A stretch of 64,000 nt of DNA from Euryarchaeota archaeon Ods02 (GCA_028751075.1 JAQZDA010000009.1:1-64000), one strand, 5' to 3'. Positions 1 to 8,876 are shown, counted from the stretch's first letter. Notes: generated from the letters alone by a model not told the origin. Program-made: numbers and translations.

Positions 1-2
1 AC

Positions 3-233
3 AGGAACTCCGTGGAACACGGCGGAGGCGACGTAACGGTCACCGTATCCCCCACGGAGTCAGGGTTCAGAGTCGAAGACACCGGGTCAGGGTTCACCGA
101 CCCCGGTGAGGTCTTCACCGACGAAGGGATGAAAGGCCTCGGCCTTCAGATAGTTCAGGACATCGCCGACAGCCATGGATGGCGGGTGGAGGCGTCGAAC
201 TCCGAAGGAGCGCGTGTGGAGTTCACGCTCTGA
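3..233 (+). CDS. Histidine kinase, C-terminal end (partial)
   Basis: The 5' end lies outside the window. The visible 76 residues are the end of a HATPase_c domain. An N-box-like stretch (RNSVEHGGG) opens it, followed by the G1 box (VEDTGSGF) and a G2 box (KGLGLQIVQDIADSHGW), the order expected for the ATP lid of a two-component sensor kinase. The protein would phosphorylate a conserved histidine upstream. Its end closely resembles that of the full kinase at 61383-63887, so the two probably belong to the same haloarchaeal sensor family. The sensing domains cannot be judged. It is convergent with the methyltransferase gene at 253. Confidence 0.85.
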   Translation, partial: RNSVEHGGGDVTVTVSPTESGFRVEDTGSGFTDPGEVFTDEGMKGLGLQIVQDIADSHGWRVEASNSEGARVEFTL

Positions 234-252
234 AGTCGGTGTAACCGGCTCT

Positions 253-792
253 TCACTGCGCCAAGAGGAACGACCCGTACTCCTCGAAGACCAAGGCCTC
301 CATCTCCTCCCGCGCACGCTGGACGAGCTCGGGTTCGTCGTTCGCCTTGTTGAACGCCAGCACTCCGTCTTCGGCGAGAACCCCGCGGGCGTTGTCGTAG
401 TCCTCGAGGTACTGGCTGGGTGTGGTGTCGACGAAGATCAGGTCGAACTCCTCGTCGAGTCCGGAGACGACGTCGCGGCTGTCGCCGACGACGACGTCTG
501 CGTACTCCTCCAGACCTGCTTCCTCGAGGTGCTGGCGTGCGCCTCGGGCGTTCGACTCGTCTATCTCCACCGCGGTCACCCTGCCGCCGTCGTTGTCGGC
601 GACGCCTTGCGCGAGATACAGCGTCGTCGTGCCCTCGTACGCTCCGAGCTCGAGGCAGCGTTCGGCTCCGCTCGCTCGGACGACGGAGTACAGGAGAGCG
701 TCGACGGGTCGAGAGGTAACCTTGCCGGGGTTGGCTTCCGCTATACGCTGCACGATCTTACGCAGGCGTTCGTTCTCCTCGGCGAAGTACAT
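253..792 (-). CDS. SAM-dependent O-methyltransferase-like protein
   Basis: A 179-residue class I methyltransferase. The SAM-binding glycine motif LELGAYEGTTTLYLA lies near residue 47, the acidic end of strand 2 (VTAVEIDESN) near 72, and a motif-4-like stretch (FDLIFVDTTP) near 115. The length and the short N-terminal helix before the Rossmann core match small YrrM-type O-methyltransferases; the metal ligands of that family are not obvious, so the substrate is unknown. I placed the start at the ATG at 792 because the 22 residues encoded further upstream look unlike the family. It is on its own, convergent with the kinase fragment and downstream of the J-domain gene on the same strand. Confidence 0.72.
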   Translation of the reverse strand: MYFAEENERLRKIVQRIAEANPGKVTSRPVDALLYSVVRASGAERCLELGAYEGTTTLYLAQGVADNDGGRVTAVEIDESNARGARQHLEEAGLEEYADVVVGDSRDVVSGLDEEFDLIFVDTTPSQYLEDYDNARGVLAEDGVLAFNKANDEPELVQRAREEMEALVFEEYGSFLLAQ

Positions 793-866
793 GCATCGAG
801 GTTGGCCTGCGCCGTGGAAATAGGTTGCTACCTCGTCGTTCGACCGGCAGCGAGACACGGTGGCGG

Positions 867-1997
867 TCAGCTACGGCGGAGCGGGGGTACCGGTCCGAGC
901 GCCTCGACGTCGTACGGCGACGCCCAGTATACCGCGACGACGGCGACCTGAACCAGCAGATAACCGGCAATCCAGGGTGAGACCAGGAACGAGAGCAATG
1001 CGAGCGCCACCACCACGACGGCTTCGGCGACGTACCTGTCGTCGCGTCCTCCGCCGTTCACCCTGTAGACGGCTCCGACGCCGCCGAGCACCAGGTGGTA
1101 AGGCAGCAGGAAGACGAAGTAGACGAGCAGGAAAACCAGGTAAGCAGGGAGGGTGTCGGGTACCTCCCGTTCGCCGACGTATCTCTCGTGTGCGTCGACG
1201 GCCTTGCTCTCCGTCTCGAACCACTGCTCGCTCTCGCTCTCCAAGCCTTCCTCGTCGATGTAGCTGTCGCTTCCTTCGCTGTATACCGCCCAACGTGTGC
1301 GTTCCCCAAGCGGTTCACGCTCCTGATGCGTCAACGTCCACCGGCGTCCTAGCTTCCTGCCGAGGATAGAGCTACCCCAGCCTCGGTCCTCCGCCTCTAT
1401 CTCCTCGTCGTCCTCGCTCTCCCTCTCTATCTTCCGGTGTTTGAGATGTCGGGCGAACGCCTTCCGGGCTTCGTCGCTGTCGTCGAAGTAGTAGGGCTCC
1501 GGTACCGCGCTACCTTGTCCGTCGACGTACTCCACCTCGACGTCGTCCTCTTCCTCACCATCGTCCCCGGGGTCTTCGTCGGGTGTCGGCGGCTCCGCCG
1601 GCTTTTCCTCCATTTCACCGATCTCGTCCTTCATACGTGGATCCGTGCTGCCGGTTTCCTCCTCCGCGGCGTCCTCCGGCTCTCTGGCATAACGTACGAT
1701 GTAGAACTCCCAGTCCGGCGTCCTGTACATCTCCCACCCCAAGCGGAGCTCGTCGACGATGGTGTGTTTCTCCTGCTGCATCCCCGGCTCGTGCCGGCGT
1801 TCCGCGTCCTCTACAGGTGTCGACATCTCCATCAAGCGTTCGTATGCCTCCTGCACCCGGCTGAAAGCCTCCTCGTCACCTCCTTGGGCGTCGGGGTTCG
1901 TTTCCTCCGCCCTACGTCTGTAGGCCTCCTTTATCTCGTCGACGTCGGCGTCGTCGTCGACCTCCAGTATCTCGTAGGGGTCTTCCCAGGGGTCCAC
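867..1997 (-). CDS. J-domain membrane protein with degenerate HPD
   Basis: A 376-residue protein. Residues 5-60 form a J domain (DPYEILEVDDDADVDEIKEA, then a helix ending in AYERLMEM), so it should dock on an Hsp70 (DnaK). The invariant HPD is replaced by NPD (residues 34-36), which in known J proteins abolishes ATPase stimulation. A long acidic middle section (about 60-270) has no recognised fold, and the C-terminus carries two or three hydrophobic segments (about 283-310 and 320-362), anchoring it in the membrane with the J domain probably cytoplasmic. The arrangement is like other haloarchaeal J-domain membrane proteins. It is divergent from fumC with an 83-base gap. Confidence 0.75.
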   Translation of the reverse strand: MDPWEDPYEILEVDDDADVDEIKEAYRRRAEETNPDAQGGDEEAFSRVQEAYERLMEMSTPVEDAERRHEPGMQQEKHTIVDELRLGWEMYRTPDWEFYIVRYAREPEDAAEEETGSTDPRMKDEIGEMEEKPAEPPTPDEDPGDDGEEEDDVEVEYVDGQGSAVPEPYYFDDSDEARKAFARHLKHRKIERESEDDEEIEAEDRGWGSSILGRKLGRRWTLTHQEREPLGERTRWAVYSEGSDSYIDEEGLESESEQWFETESKAVDAHERYVGEREVPDTLPAYLVFLLVYFVFLLPYHLVLGGVGAVYRVNGGGRDDRYVAEAVVVVALALLSFLVSPWIAGYLLVQVAVVAVYWASPYDVEALGPVPPLRRS

Positions 1998-2080
1998 TTT
2001 TCCCGTAGGGATGCCGGCGGGGTATTTAACTCCGGCGGCGTACCGCGCTCCTTTTCACCCATCCATCCCAAGCGTGAGTC

Positions 2081-3484
2081 ATGACCGAAGACTACAGAGT
2101 CGAAGAGGACTCGATGGGTGAGGTAGAGGTACCGGCGGACGCATTGTACGGTGCGCAGACGCAGCGAGCCGTAGACAACTTCCCCGTCAGCAGCCTGAGG
2201 TTCGGACGAAGGTTCATCCGAGCTATCGGCGTCGTGAAACGCAGCGCCGCGGAGGCGAACCAGGAGCTGGGTTTGCTCGACGACGAAGTCTCGGAAGCCA
2301 TCCAGCAGGCGGCGACCGAGGTGATGGAGGGTGAACACGACGGCGAGTTCCCCGTCGACATCTTCCAGACCGGCAGCGGAACGTCGACGAACATGAACGC
2401 GAACGAGGTCATAGCGAACCGCGCCTCGCAGCTGCTGGGCGAAGAAGTCGGGTCGAAAGCCGTCCACCCGAACGACGACGTCAACATGGGACAGAGCAGC
2501 AACGACGTCATCCCCACCGCGATACACGTTGCAGTCGTCGAAGCTGTCGACGATGACCTATTGCCGGCGCTGGACGCACTCGCAGACGCCCTCGAGGCCA
2601 AAGCGGAGAAGTTCGATGAAGTCGTGAAGACCGGCCGCACGCATCTCCAGGACGCCACCCCCGTTCGACTGGGGCAGGAGTTCGGCGGATACGCGACGCA
2701 GGTCGAGAAAGGCCGCAGACGGGTGGGTGACACACGTGCACGGCTCGCGGAGCTCGCGCTCGGCGGCACCGCCGTCGGCACCGGCCTCAACACCCACCCC
2801 GAGTTCCCCGAGACGGCGATAGAACGCATCAACGAACACTCGACTGCCGAGACGGAGTTCCGCGAATGCGACGACCACTTCGAGGCGCAGGCGGCGCGCG
2901 ACGCCCTAGTCGAATGTAGCGGAAGCCTCCGCACCGTGGCGACGTCGCTGTTGAAGATAGCGAACGACCTCAGGTGGCTGTCGTCGGGGCCGCGGACTGG
3001 TTTCGGCGAGATAGACCTCCCCGCCGTCCAGCCTGGCTCCAGCATCATGCCGGGGAAGATCAACCCCGTCATCCCCGAGAGCGTCTGCCAGGTCTCCAGC
3101 CACGTAGTCGGCAACGACGCCGCCGTCGCACATGCAGGCGGACAGGGTAACTTCGAACTCAACGTCATGAAACCCGTGATGGCGCATAACACACTGGAGT
3201 CCATCGAACTCTTGGCGAACGTCAGCGACGTCTTCCGGACGAAGTGCGTAGAGGGCATCGAGCCGAACGAGGACGTCTGCAGGGAGCAGGCGGAGAACAG
3301 CCTCTCCATCGTCACCGCGCTCGCGCCGCACGTCGGCTACGACGAGGCGGCGGAGATAGCGAAGCAGGCGCTGAAGGAGGACAGGACCATCCGAGACGTC
3401 GCCGTCGAACGCGGAGTCAGCGAGGACGACGTCGACGACTATCTGGACGTCCGCCGGATGACGGAGCGCGGGATACTGGACTGA
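2081..3484 (+). CDS. fumC: Fumarate hydratase class II
   Basis: A 467-residue fumarase catalysing the reversible hydration of fumarate to L-malate in the citric acid cycle. The superfamily signature GSSIMPGKINPVIPE lies near residue 319, and the substrate-binding stretches TGSGTSTNMNANEV (near 104), SSNDVIPTA (near 141) and KTGRTHLQDATP (near 187) are present, including the histidine of the TxLQDA region. Length is normal for the class II, iron-independent enzyme. Argininosuccinate and aspartate lyases share the fold, but the SGTSTNMNANEV and SSNDVIPTA forms favour fumarase. It appears monocistronic; the next gene starts 80 bases downstream behind its own TATA-like element. Confidence 0.96.
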   Translation: MTEDYRVEEDSMGEVEVPADALYGAQTQRAVDNFPVSSLRFGRRFIRAIGVVKRSAAEANQELGLLDDEVSEAIQQAATEVMEGEHDGEFPVDIFQTGSGTSTNMNANEVIANRASQLLGEEVGSKAVHPNDDVNMGQSSNDVIPTAIHVAVVEAVDDDLLPALDALADALEAKAEKFDEVVKTGRTHLQDATPVRLGQEFGGYATQVEKGRRRVGDTRARLAELALGGTAVGTGLNTHPEFPETAIERINEHSTAETEFRECDDHFEAQAARDALVECSGSLRTVATSLLKIANDLRWLSSGPRTGFGEIDLPAVQPGSSIMPGKINPVIPESVCQVSSHVVGNDAAVAHAGGQGNFELNVMKPVMAHNTLESIELLANVSDVFRTKCVEGIEPNEDVCREQAENSLSIVTALAPHVGYDEAAEIAKQALKEDRTIRDVAVERGVSEDDVDDYLDVRRMTERGILD

Positions 3485-3564
3485 ACTCTGGCTGAGAACG
3501 GTCGTACAAATTCGTCGAAGCCGCGCGAACCGCTTTTACCCGCGCACACCCTACTGTACCCTCC

Positions 3565-4200
3565 ATGATGTTGACCACGCACGCCGTCGTGGGTCTCCTC
3601 CTGGCATTACCCGTAGCCCTGCTGCACCCCTCTACCGCGCCGTACGTCCTCGCCGCCGGCTTCCTCGGCGGAGTCCTCCCCGACGCTGACGTCTTCGGCC
3701 GCCACCGGAGGACGTTGCACTACCCCGTGCTGTACCTCGTTGCCGCGGCACCCGTCGCCGCAGCTGCCGCGCTCCTGTCCTCGGTCTACCTCGCGGCGTC
3801 GGCTGTGTTCCTCGCCGCCGCCGGCTTACACAGCGTGATGGACGCGTTCGGCGGCGGGCTCGGCCTCCAGCCCTGGAGGAGCGACGCGGACCGCGCCGTC
3901 TACCTCCACGTCCGCCGTAGGTGGATCCCGCCGTTAGGCGGCGTCCGTTACGACGGCTCGCCCGAGGACCTCGCGCTCGCGGCGTTCGCCGCCTTCCCCG
4001 TCATCTACCTAGCGAGCGGCTGGCCGGCGTACGCAGCAGCGGCGGCGGTCGCTGTCTCCGCCGCCTACACCCTCGTGAGGAAACCCCTGGCACGCGTCGT
4101 ATCCCGGGCTCTCGACTCCCTGTCGCCGGACGTCCGCCGACACGTCCCGGGATGGCTTCTCGAAAGCGAGCTAGAGGAAGGCTTCGACCGCCGAATATAG
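3565..4200 (+). CDS. Membrane-bound metal-dependent hydrolase (YdjM/LexA-binding family-like)
   Basis: A 211-residue membrane protein with four or five hydrophobic helices. Polar motifs typical of the membrane metal-dependent hydrolase family lie between the helices: THAVVG at the N-terminus, GGVLPDADVFGRHRRTLHYP near residue 33, and HSVMDAFGGG near 92. These His/Asp residues are the presumed metal ligands; the substrate of the family is unknown. The TATA-like cgcttttacc at 3531-3540 lies 25-34 bases before the ATG, giving a leaderless transcript; the second ATG at 3568 is equally possible. It is convergent and abutting with the permease gene (4201). Confidence 0.8.
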   Translation: MMLTTHAVVGLLLALPVALLHPSTAPYVLAAGFLGGVLPDADVFGRHRRTLHYPVLYLVAAAPVAAAAALLSSVYLAASAVFLAAAGLHSVMDAFGGGLGLQPWRSDADRAVYLHVRRRWIPPLGGVRYDGSPEDLALAAFAAFPVIYLASGWPAYAAAAAVAVSAAYTLVRKPLARVVSRALDSLSPDVRRHVPGWLLESELEEGFDRRI

Positions 4201-5673
4201 CTACTCGCCGTCGCTGTCTCCGCCGCCGATACGTTCGTGTTTGTGAAGCAACGCCATCCGTTCCTTGAGGTCGACGCCCTTACGTCGGTATCGTCGGATG
4301 CGGTAGAAGTACAGTGCGCCGGAGAACGCCACCGCGAGCGCTACGAAAACCAGCGCGGATGGAGCGCTGGATGCCACGAGCAAGGTGAAAAGAGCCGACG
4401 CGACGACGTTGCCGACGGCGACCACCTTCAGCACCGGTAAAGGTAGCTTGTAGAAGCTGTACTCGTACCGTTTCGGGAACTCCTTCGGCAGGTTCCAGAG
4501 CGCGACGCCGCCGACCATCAAGGCGATGAAGATTCCGGTGACGACGACCACGACGAGCCAGTCGAGGAAGTCGACTGCTACGAGGCTGTCGAGGTATGGT
4601 ACGAGGGGGACGGCGAGTATCGGTGGGACGCCGAGCAGTATCACGCAGCGGTGAGGGGTGTTGAACCGGTAATGTACTGCGGAGAAGTAGCTCGGAACCA
4701 CCTCGTCACGTGCAGCCCGCATGACGGTGCGGCTGTAGCTTGTGAAAAGGGTGTTGACGGTTGTGGCGGCTGCGATGAGGGCGCCGGCGGCGATGATGGC
4801 GACCGTCCACGTCGGAAGCAGATCTACCATCACCGTCGCCAGCCCGCCTTCTACGGCTTCACCGGTGGCCGGGTCGATGGTGTCCTGCCACGGCACTGCG
4901 CCGACGAGGGCGACGACGACTGCGACCGCGAGCACGGTGACGATGGACATCCCGATGGCGAGCACTCGGGGGATGTTCTTCACCGGCCGCCGTATCTCCT
5001 CACCTATCTCGATTATCATGCTGAATCCCTGAAACGGAATGTACAGGAGGACGACGGCGAGGACGAACGGGGTGATACTGTCTTCGAAGGGTTCTCCGGG
5101 GCCATCGGGGAACATCGGCGAGAGGTTGTCCGTGTCGAAATGCATGAGGCCGCCGATGATGAACGTCAGCATACCGACGAGGAGGAGGGCGACGAGCGCT
5201 ATCTGAGTCCGGGCGACCATCTGGATGCCGACGTAGTTCAGGAGGAGGAAGCTGACGAGGAGTATCCAGGCGCCGACGACCGTCGGTATCTCGACTCCGA
5301 GGCCGAGGACTTCGACGAGTATCGGGAGGTACTGGGCGAAGCCGAGCGCGGCGAAAAGCAGATACGCCCATATGGCGATGACGGGGACGATGACGCTTAT
5401 CATCCCCCAGACGGGGCCGACTAACCTGCTGCCGTAGACGTAGATGCCGCCGGCGACGGGGATGGCGCCGCCGAGCTGAAGCAGCAGCAGGACGCCGAAC
5501 ACCATCGGCACCACGGAGGCGAGTATCGCGAGGATGATGCTGGGTCCCGCCTCCGCCGCCGTCTGCGTCGGAACCACGAAGATGCTCATACCTAACGCAG
5601 TTCCGACGAGCAACGCTACCGCGCTACCTACACCTATCTGTTCGTTTATCAGCTTGAACTCCTCGTCAGCCAT
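4201..5673 (-). CDS. APC-family amino-acid permease
   Basis: A 490-residue cytoplasmic-membrane transporter with about 12 hydrophobic segments. The first helix contains the family's unwound substrate-binding stretch (GTALGMSIFVVPTQTAAEAGP near residue 27), and the DQ/E-rich loop GFSMIIEIGEEIRRPVKNIP near 215 matches the GFE-x-x-E-x-x-x-P-x-x-x-IP pattern of APC permeases. It probably moves an amino acid or amine in symport with H+ or Na+; specificity cannot be read. I start it at the ATG at 5673 (MADEEFKLINEQ), preceded by a purine-rich stretch, since the 48 upstream codons encode Arg-rich sequence unlike a permease. Divergent from the small gene at 5806. Confidence 0.87.
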   Translation of the reverse strand: MADEEFKLINEQIGVGSAVALLVGTALGMSIFVVPTQTAAEAGPSIILAILASVVPMVFGVLLLLQLGGAIPVAGGIYVYGSRLVGPVWGMISVIVPVIAIWAYLLFAALGFAQYLPILVEVLGLGVEIPTVVGAWILLVSFLLLNYVGIQMVARTQIALVALLLVGMLTFIIGGLMHFDTDNLSPMFPDGPGEPFEDSITPFVLAVVLLYIPFQGFSMIIEIGEEIRRPVKNIPRVLAIGMSIVTVLAVAVVVALVGAVPWQDTIDPATGEAVEGGLATVMVDLLPTWTVAIIAAGALIAAATTVNTLFTSYSRTVMRAARDEVVPSYFSAVHYRFNTPHRCVILLGVPPILAVPLVPYLDSLVAVDFLDWLVVVVVTGIFIALMVGGVALWNLPKEFPKRYEYSFYKLPLPVLKVVAVGNVVASALFTLLVASSAPSALVFVALAVAFSGALYFYRIRRYRRKGVDLKERMALLHKHERIGGGDSDGE

Positions 5674-5805
5674 CTTTCTCCGTCGTAGGGGTAAACGCGG
5701 AGGGTACTTACAGATTTCCCCGAGTTCATCGAATCCAGCGCGACGGTCGTCGAACCACCAGGTCATCGAAGCACTTGAGGAAACACGGTCCATAGCTCGT
5801 CCACC

Positions 5806-6198
5806 GTGACCGAGCATCCGACGACGTACGACGGCCGCGAGCTACCGGACGGCTGGGTGGTGTGGTCGGAGGAGGACGGAGTCGTCCTCTGCTACCGGCC
5901 GGAGGTCTTCGACGGCGACAGCTACCCCCGGGCCTGTCTCCCGACGTTGACGGTGTCGGAGGCGGACGTCGGCACCGTCGGCGGCCAGGAGGGATGGCGG
6001 GTTACGTTCTACGTAGAAGCCGACGTGCCGGCGCGGAACCTCGAATCCGTCTTCGTAGACTACGACGAGACACTGGACTACGTCGTCGAAGTCGCCAGCC
6101 GGTTCGTCGACGGCGAACTCGACCTCCGTGATATGTACGCGGAAGGAGACGTCAGGGAGGAGTACGTGGAACGGCTGGAGCGGGAGATAGAAGGCTGA
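5806..6198 (+). CDS. Conserved haloarchaeal hypothetical protein (DUF5820-like)
   Basis: A 130-residue soluble acidic protein starting at a GTG. It opens with a GRELPDGWVVW motif and continues with CYRPEVFDGDSYPRACLPTL, then an FYVEADV strand and a helical C-terminus ending in EYVERLEREIEG. From memory this resembles the haloarchaeal DUF5820 proteins of unknown function; that assignment is tentative. No catalytic residues or membrane segments are visible. It sits alone between the divergent permease and the regulator gene at 6315. Confidence 0.6.
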   Translation: MTEHPTTYDGRELPDGWVVWSEEDGVVLCYRPEVFDGDSYPRACLPTLTVSEADVGTVGGQEGWRVTFYVEADVPARNLESVFVDYDETLDYVVEVASRFVDGELDLRDMYAEGDVREEYVERLEREIEG

Positions 6199-6265
6199 AA
6201 ACACCGTCGGCAGCGCGAGGCGGGGTCAGCCACCGTTACAGGGTATTCAGGTTCGTTTGTATACA

Positions 6266-6314
6266 GCTGGCTTTATAGAAAAACTATTTGTCCGGCAGGT
6301 GCTTCGTTCAGGTG
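6266..6314 (+). promoter_or_regulatory. A/T-rich promoter before the regulator gene
   Basis: An A/T-rich stretch in a GC-rich background. Two TATA-like elements, ctttatag at 6271-6278 and aaaaactattt at 6279-6289, could drive the regulator gene; the second is 26-36 bases before the ATG at 6315. A palindromic GTATAC lies just upstream at 6259-6264. A weak ribosome-binding site (aggtg) also touches the ATG. Confidence 0.45.
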
Positions 6315-7118
6315 ATGCCGGACGCCGGAGACGACTCCGAAGGCGTGCTCGACAGCAAACGAGACGCCACACGGTACCGGATCCTCGTCGAGGTCGCCGA
6401 GAGGCAGCCCGCCGTCAACCAGAGCGAGATAGCGGAGGCCATCGGCGTCACCTCGCAGGCCGTCAGCCACTACCTGCAGGAGCTCGTGGAGGACGGCTTC
6501 GTCGACAAAAAAGGCCGCGGCCGGTACCAGGTGACGAAGGAGGGCGTCGACTGGCTCATCAGCCGGACGGAGGAGCTCCGAGACTACACGGAGTACGTCA
6601 GCGAGGAGGTCGTCGGCGGCGTCGACACCGACTCCGTTCTCGCGGACGCCTCCGTCGACGAGGGCGAACGCGTGTCCCTGCGTATGGAGGACGGAGTCAT
6701 CCACGCCGAACCCGGCGGCGAAGGCAGAGCTACAGCGGTCGCGGTGTCGTCAGCCGACGAAGGCGAAGCCGTCGCAGTGTCGGAGTTCGACGGCATACTG
6801 GAGTACGAACCCGGCGACGTCAAGGCGGTCACCTTGCCCGCGACCTCCAGACGCGATCACGACGTCGACGTCGACGAGGTCGCACAGGAGATCGAGGAGT
6901 ACGACCTGTTCGCCGTCACCGGCACGGAAGCCGTCGCAGTCGCTCGACAGGTCGACGTGGAGCCCGACGTCAGGTTCGGCGTCGCGGAAGCCGTCCGGGA
7001 GGCGGCGGCGAAAGGCGTCTCCGTCCTCGTGGTGGCGGCGGACGACCAGGTCTCCGAGATAACGGACGCGCTGTCTGAGGACGGCGTAGGGTACGAGATA
7101 GTGGACGCCAGCGAGTGA
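6315..7118 (+). CDS. Winged-helix (MarR-like) transcriptional regulator
   Basis: A 267-residue protein with an N-terminal winged helix-turn-helix (residues about 12-75; helix pair NQSEIAEAIGVTSQAVSHYL, then wing GFVDKKGRGRYQVTKEG) and a larger C-terminal region with alternating beta strands and helices (about 95-265) that may be a ligand-binding or oligomerisation domain. It resembles predicted archaeal regulators grouped as COG3388. It lies directly upstream of, and in the same direction as, trpDFEG, whose promoter carries three phased GTAC boxes, so a role in tryptophan control is a reasonable guess but unproven. The ATG at 6315 is chosen over an upstream alternative at 6288 because the extra residues are not family-like. 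Confidence 0.72.
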   Translation: MPDAGDDSEGVLDSKRDATRYRILVEVAERQPAVNQSEIAEAIGVTSQAVSHYLQELVEDGFVDKKGRGRYQVTKEGVDWLISRTEELRDYTEYVSEEVVGGVDTDSVLADASVDEGERVSLRMEDGVIHAEPGGEGRATAVAVSSADEGEAVAVSEFDGILEYEPGDVKAVTLPATSRRDHDVDVDEVAQEIEEYDLFAVTGTEAVAVARQVDVEPDVRFGVAEAVREAAAKGVSVLVVAADDQVSEITDALSEDGVGYEIVDASE

Positions 7119-7201
7119 CGGCTTACGTCGTGCGGCCCTCCTCCTGCAACGGGGGCCACGGCCTGCTGCGTGCAGTCTGTCTCCGACACCGCAAGCCATT
7201 A

Positions 7202-7243
7202 GTACCCTGCACTACTCTGTACATCATAGTACAGAACTGTACA
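7202..7243 (+). promoter_or_regulatory. Phased GTAC/TGTACA boxes before trpD
   Basis: TGTACA occurs at 7218-7223 and 7238-7243 with a related AGTACA at 7228-7233, so the GTAC cores are spaced exactly 10 bases (one helical turn). A further GTAC lies at 7202-7205. The cluster ends 11 bases before the trpD ATG and overlaps where a leaderless promoter would sit. TGTACA is the published TRP box bound by TrpY in Methanothermobacter, so these look like operators for tryptophan-responsive repression; that link is inference. Confidence 0.6.
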
Positions 7244-7254
7244 TCAGGACAGCT

Positions 7255-8253
7255 ATGAAGGACTACCTGCAGAAGACCCTCGACGGAGAAGACCTCACCC
7301 AGGAGGAAGCACGTGAAGCCGCCGACCGCGTCTTCGAGGACGCCACCGACAGCCAGATAGGCGCTTTCCTCGCCAGCCTACGCGTCAAAGGCGAGACCGA
7401 CGAGGAGATAGCCGGCCTCGCGGAAGGCATGAAGGCCGCCGCGCGCACGATAGAGCCCGACGCCGCGCCGCTCGTCGACACCTGCGGCACCGGAGGCGAC
7501 GGATACGACACCATCAACGTCTCGACGGCGAGCGCCGTCGTCGCGTCCGCCGCAGGCGCAGCCGTCGCGAAACACGGGAACACCAGCGTCTCGTCGAGCA
7601 GCGGCAGCGCCGACGTCTTAGAGGAGCTCGGCGTCGAGATCGACGCCGAACCCCCCGCGGTCGAGTCGGCGATAGAAGACGCCGGCGTCGGCTTCATGCT
7701 TGCACCCGTCTTCCACCCGGCGATGAAACGCGTCATCGGACCCCGTAAGGAGATAGAGGCGCGCACGGTGTTCAACGTCCTCGGACCGCTCACCAACCCG
7801 GCGGGCGCCGACGCGCAGGTCGTCGGCGTCTACGACCCGGAGCTGGTTCCACGGCTGGCGAACGCTCTCGCGAAGATGGACGTCGAACGCGCGCTCGTCG
7901 TCCACGGCGCCGGCATGGACGAGATAGCGCTCCACGGCGACACCACCGCCGCGGAGGTCACCGGAGGCGACGTCGAGGAGTACAGATTCGGCCCCGAAGA
8001 CATAGGGCTCGAGGAACAGCCGGCGTCCGCCGTCGAAGGCGGCTCTCCCGAGGACAACGCCCGCCACCTCCAGCGGATATTCTCCGGCGAGGAGGACGGC
8101 GCGCGCCGGGACATAGTTCTCGCGAACACCGGTGCGGCGCTCTACGTCGCAGGCGTCGCCGACTCGATAGAGGACGGCGTCGAAGCCGCGCGTCAGGCTA
8201 TAGAGGAAGGCCGCGCGGAGAGCAAGCTAGAGCAGCTGAAGCAGGCGCAATGA
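7255..8253 (+). CDS. trpD: Anthranilate phosphoribosyltransferase
   Basis: A 332-residue enzyme that transfers the phosphoribosyl group of PRPP to anthranilate, the second dedicated step of tryptophan synthesis. The PRPP-binding DTCGTGGDGYDTINVSTA lies near residue 78, KHGNTSVSSSSGSADVLE near 105, and the anthranilate site segment (RKEIEARTVFNVLGPLTNPA) near 163. Length is normal. It is the first gene of a tightly packed trpD-trpF-trpE-trpG cluster; its stop overlaps the trpF start (ATGA). No obvious ribosome-binding site precedes the ATG, consistent with a leaderless mRNA. Confidence 0.97.
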   Translation: MKDYLQKTLDGEDLTQEEAREAADRVFEDATDSQIGAFLASLRVKGETDEEIAGLAEGMKAAARTIEPDAAPLVDTCGTGGDGYDTINVSTASAVVASAAGAAVAKHGNTSVSSSSGSADVLEELGVEIDAEPPAVESAIEDAGVGFMLAPVFHPAMKRVIGPRKEIEARTVFNVLGPLTNPAGADAQVVGVYDPELVPRLANALAKMDVERALVVHGAGMDEIALHGDTTAAEVTGGDVEEYRFGPEDIGLEEQPASAVEGGSPEDNARHLQRIFSGEEDGARRDIVLANTGAALYVAGVADSIEDGVEAARQAIEEGRAESKLEQLKQAQ

Positions 8254-8876
8254 CCCACCGTAGAACCAGGGTGAAGGTATGCGGCCTCACCACCGAGGAA
8301 GAGGTAGAACTGGCGGTAGACGCCGGCGTCGACGCAGTCGGCTTCGTCGTCGACGTCCCCGTCGACACCCACCGCGAGCTCACGGTGGAACGCGCACACG
8401 AGCTAGCGAAGACGGTGCCGCCGTTCGTCACCAGCGTCGCCGTCACCATGGACAAGTCCGCCGCGGAAGCCGGCGCCGTCTACAGAGACGTCGCCGCCGA
8501 CGTCCTCCAGATCCACGACTCGGACTTCACTGGAGGCGGCGAGCTCCGGAGCCACGGCGTCAACCTCCTCCAGAAAACCCCTCTAACGGGGGAGCCGCCG
8601 GAGGAAGCGGACGCGTACATCGTCGACAGCGAAGGCGAACGAGGTCGAGGCGGCACCGGAGAGACGGCGGACTGGAACGCCGCTGCGGAGTTCGTCGACC
8701 GCAGCAGCCGACCCGTGGTGCTCGCCGGAGGACTCACGCCGGACAACGTCGCCGAAGCCATCGAAGAGGTGGAGCCATACGGCGTCGACGTAAGCAGCGG
8801 CGTAGAGCGAGGGAACCGGAAGGACCGCGAGCTGATGGAGGAGTTCGTGACCGAGGTCAGGAGGACGGACGGATGA
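8250..8876 (+). CDS. trpF: Phosphoribosylanthranilate isomerase
   Basis: A 208-residue TIM-barrel enzyme converting N-(5-phosphoribosyl)-anthranilate to the enol-amine CdRP. It starts with the family motif VKVCGLTTEEEV (Cys general base near residue 11), has the GFVVDVPVDTHRELT strand-loop near 32, the conserved QIHD (near 91), and ends with the phosphate-binding LAGGLTPDNVAEAI and DVSSGVERGNRKD segments. The start overlaps trpD by four bases. The next gene begins 29 bases downstream at a TTG. Confidence 0.95.
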   Translation: MTHRRTRVKVCGLTTEEEVELAVDAGVDAVGFVVDVPVDTHRELTVERAHELAKTVPPFVTSVAVTMDKSAAEAGAVYRDVAADVLQIHDSDFTGGGELRSHGVNLLQKTPLTGEPPEEADAYIVDSEGERGRGGTGETADWNAAAEFVDRSSRPVVLAGGLTPDNVAEAIEEVEPYGVDVSSGVERGNRKDRELMEEFVTEVRRTDG

